A program made the position numbers and the translations under genes. Shown here piece by piece: positions 62,997 to 64,000 of a DNA stretch of 64,000 nt. The DNA is from Pyrinomonadaceae bacterium. Lineage in GTDB: Bacteria; Acidobacteriota; Blastocatellia; Pyrinomonadales; Pyrinomonadaceae. The notes below the pieces were generated by a model, which was given only the letters and a program-made list of their open reading frames with translations, did no database searches and had not been told where the DNA came from. Numbering within the stretch: the first letter of the stretch is position 1; the number at the start of each line of letters is the position of its first letter. The DNA is taken from the NCBI GenBank assembly GCA_021463165.1, contig JAJTWY010000017.1:20201-84200 (forward strand), given 5' to 3'.

Positions 62997-63096
62997 AGAG
63001 GTTGCGCTCTCACATGCATCTGACACCAATCGGCAGATGATTTCCTCCGAAGTATGCTATAAGTAATCGAAGAAAACTTCAGTTGCCTTTTCGAGT

Positions 63097-63699
63097 ATGG
63101 CAGATGCGCCCGAATCGAAACCTGCCTTTTGGACATCCCTTCCCGGGATCCTTACAGGTCTCGGCGGCCTTGTTGTTGCCGTGACCGGATTGATCACCGC
63201 TTTGTACTCGACGGGAGTGATAGGCGAAAAAGCGAATTCCAATACCGCTCCGCCTGTGAATTCAGGGGGGACTCTCACCGTCGTGCCATCTCCTTCACCT
63301 TCGCAAAGCCTGGACACAGAACGCTACAAGGCACTGACAGGTAAATGGAGGGTAGTCGAAGAGCCCCCGCAGGATCCCTACTTTGACAAATCGAAAAGGA
63401 TCACCTGGGAGTATGAGGCTTCGGTTAAAGGCAATACTCTGACGCTCACGGGCAGAATTTTATTCATCGACCATGTAAATGACCCGCCGGTGAAGGGAGA
63501 GAAGCTCCTTAATGCGACCCTCGAGACATCGCTTAACGGTCTGAACGCCGACGGGGAGTATCGATTTACCAAGATGGATGGTGAACCAGTGGGTCACCTT
63601 GCCAAGATCCAGCTAAGGGATTCACTAATGACTTTTGAGGCAGAAGTTACTGATAAGGCTGGCGGAAAAATCCACAGACTCAAGGGGCGGAAACTATGA
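63097..63699 (+). CDS. Hypothetical membrane protein, 200 residues
   Basis: One N-terminal membrane segment (about 11-37, SLPGILTGLGGLVVAVTGLI), a Pro/Ser/Thr-rich linker and a C-terminal beta-rich domain of about 120 residues (LTGKWRVVEEPPQDP..., KIHRLKGRKL) that might bind a ligand. N-out or N-in is not clear. Its last bases overlap the convergent gene by 6. Confidence 0.65.
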   Translation: MADAPESKPAFWTSLPGILTGLGGLVVAVTGLITALYSTGVIGEKANSNTAPPVNSGGTLTVVPSPSPSQSLDTERYKALTGKWRVVEEPPQDPYFDKSKRITWEYEASVKGNTLTLTGRILFIDHVNDPPVKGEKLLNATLETSLNGLNADGEYRFTKMDGEPVGHLAKIQLRDSLMTFEAEVTDKAGGKIHRLKGRKL

Positions 63700-64000
63700 C
63701 GGTGCTTCGATTCCAGACGGTGCGCTCGGAACGCCTTGCTCGTCCACTGCCTTCTTCGTGAACCCAGAAATATTCCAGCGACCCTCGATATTCTTGAACA
63801 TCCGCAGACTATCAAAAAATGTGGATGATCCACCCGAGGCGGCCAATTTCGAATCGCGTTCACCGGCGAGTTTCGAATCCATTTCCCCGGCCAATTTAGA
63901 ATCCTTCTCGCCCGCAAGTTTCGAATCGCGTTCACCGGCAAGCTTCGAGTCCTTCTCGCCTGCAAGTTTCGAATCGCGTTCACCAGCAAGCTTCGAGTCC
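63694..64000 (-). CDS. C-terminal end of a protein with 8-residue tandem repeats (5' partial)
   Basis: The gene enters from beyond base 64000 on the minus strand and ends at TAG (63694-63696). Seven tandem copies of DSKLAGE[R/K/M] (24 bp each) are visible in about 63834-63999, alternating Arg and Lys forms so that a 48-bp unit is repeated. A non-repeat tail follows, with SSTFFDSLRMFKNIEGRWNI (in part) and ending in EAPS. The repeats are highly charged and should be helical or extended. Function unknown. Confidence 0.7.
   Translation of the reverse strand, partial: DSKLAGERDSKLAGEKDSKLAGERDSKLAGEKDSKLAGEMDSKLAGERDSKLAASGGSSTFFDSLRMFKNIEGRWNISGFTKKAVDEQGVPSAPSGIEAPS
63834..63999 (-). repeat. 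24-bp coding tandem repeats (8-residue DSKLAGE[R/K])
   Basis: Seven units of 24 bp, near-identical, the two alternating forms differing by AAG/CGC at the last codon and by synonymous changes (GACTCGAAGCTT against GATTCGAAACTT). All units stay in the reading frame of the partial gene at 63694-64000. The array continues past the window end. Confidence 0.85.

Noticed and set aside
63834..64000. Tandem repeats that could be taken for a CRISPR array
   Set aside because: Units are 24 bp and directly adjacent with no spacers, and every unit keeps the reading frame of a minus-strand gene.

Overview
The window is about 64 kb of compact, moderately GC-rich bacterial chromosome. Several traits together suggest an Acidobacteriota, probably class Blastocatellia (Pyrinomonadales-like): a large VPS10/sortilin-type propeller protein, Ycf48-like propellers, exported TPR proteins, a Ser/Thr kinase fused to a polytopic membrane domain, tandem class-C beta-lactamase-fold hydrolases, a sigma/zf-HC2/DUF4097 cluster, a secreted truncated haemoglobin and a kynurenine pathway. 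The taxonomic call is inference; no rRNA is present. Most of the window is housekeeping and catabolic genes, broken by small accessory islands.

Layout. 1-3.2 kb: the end of a class I aldolase, an exported truncated haemoglobin, an MBL hydrolase and a GNAT enzyme. 3.2-7.0 kb: a restriction-modification island. A TdeIII-like methyltransferase/endonuclease pair lies on the plus strand between the two decayed ends of a minus-strand MmeI-like restriction-modification gene. 7.2-10.7 kb: a giant VPS10-type protein. 10.8-17.2 kb: tryptophan/kynurenine catabolism (ACMSD, kynureninase, kynurenine 3-monooxygenase, cyclase-type formamidase), interrupted by a PIN toxin-antitoxin pair and a PI-PLC-like protein. 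17.2-22.2 kb: an SDR, a lipoprotein cytochrome c, a four-helix-bundle protein, an acyl-CoA ligase and L-aspartate oxidase. 22.3-25.1 kb: a divergent ArsR/SRPBCC pair, a second PIN module and a BON/LysM envelope pair. 25.2-27.9 kb: aroK-aroA and an anti-sigma kinase/STAS pair. 28-31.8 kb: an exported TPR protein, era and prmA. 31.8-37 kb (minus): a Ycf48-like propeller, RNase HI and an SbcC/Rad50-like ATPase. 37-42.5 kb (minus): MoxR ATPase, DUF58, ECF sigma, anti-sigma and DUF4097 as an apparent run. 42.6-46.8 kb: a type IV prepilin-like protein, tRNA-Val(CAC), divergent acpS/pgeF, a DsbD-alpha-like protein and rlmN. 46.9-59.5 kb: TPR proteins, an AGXT2-like aminotransferase, an alpha/beta hydrolase, an M28 peptidase, two tandem serine hydrolases and a membrane Ser/Thr kinase. 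59.6-64 kb: two adjacent toxin-antitoxin-like modules, dihydropyrimidinase, two small unknowns and the end of a gene with an 8-residue tandem repeat.

How the genes work together. The kynurenine genes can convert N-formylkynurenine to 3-hydroxyanthranilate, and ACMSD can divert the ring-opened product away from quinolinate. With nadB present for aspartate-route NAD synthesis, the kynurenine route here looks catabolic. Dihydropyrimidinase and the AGXT2-like aminotransferase fit reductive pyrimidine breakdown. The ECF sigma, zf-HC2 and DUF4097 genes look like an envelope-stress unit, and the HATPase/STAS pair like a partner-switching module.

The most notable signals are the nested restriction-modification replacement with dated decay marks, a small overlapping nucleotidyltransferase-fold pair whose first catalytic Asp is replaced by Tyr, a palindrome overlapping the ArsR start codon, and an 8-residue repeat protein running off the window end.
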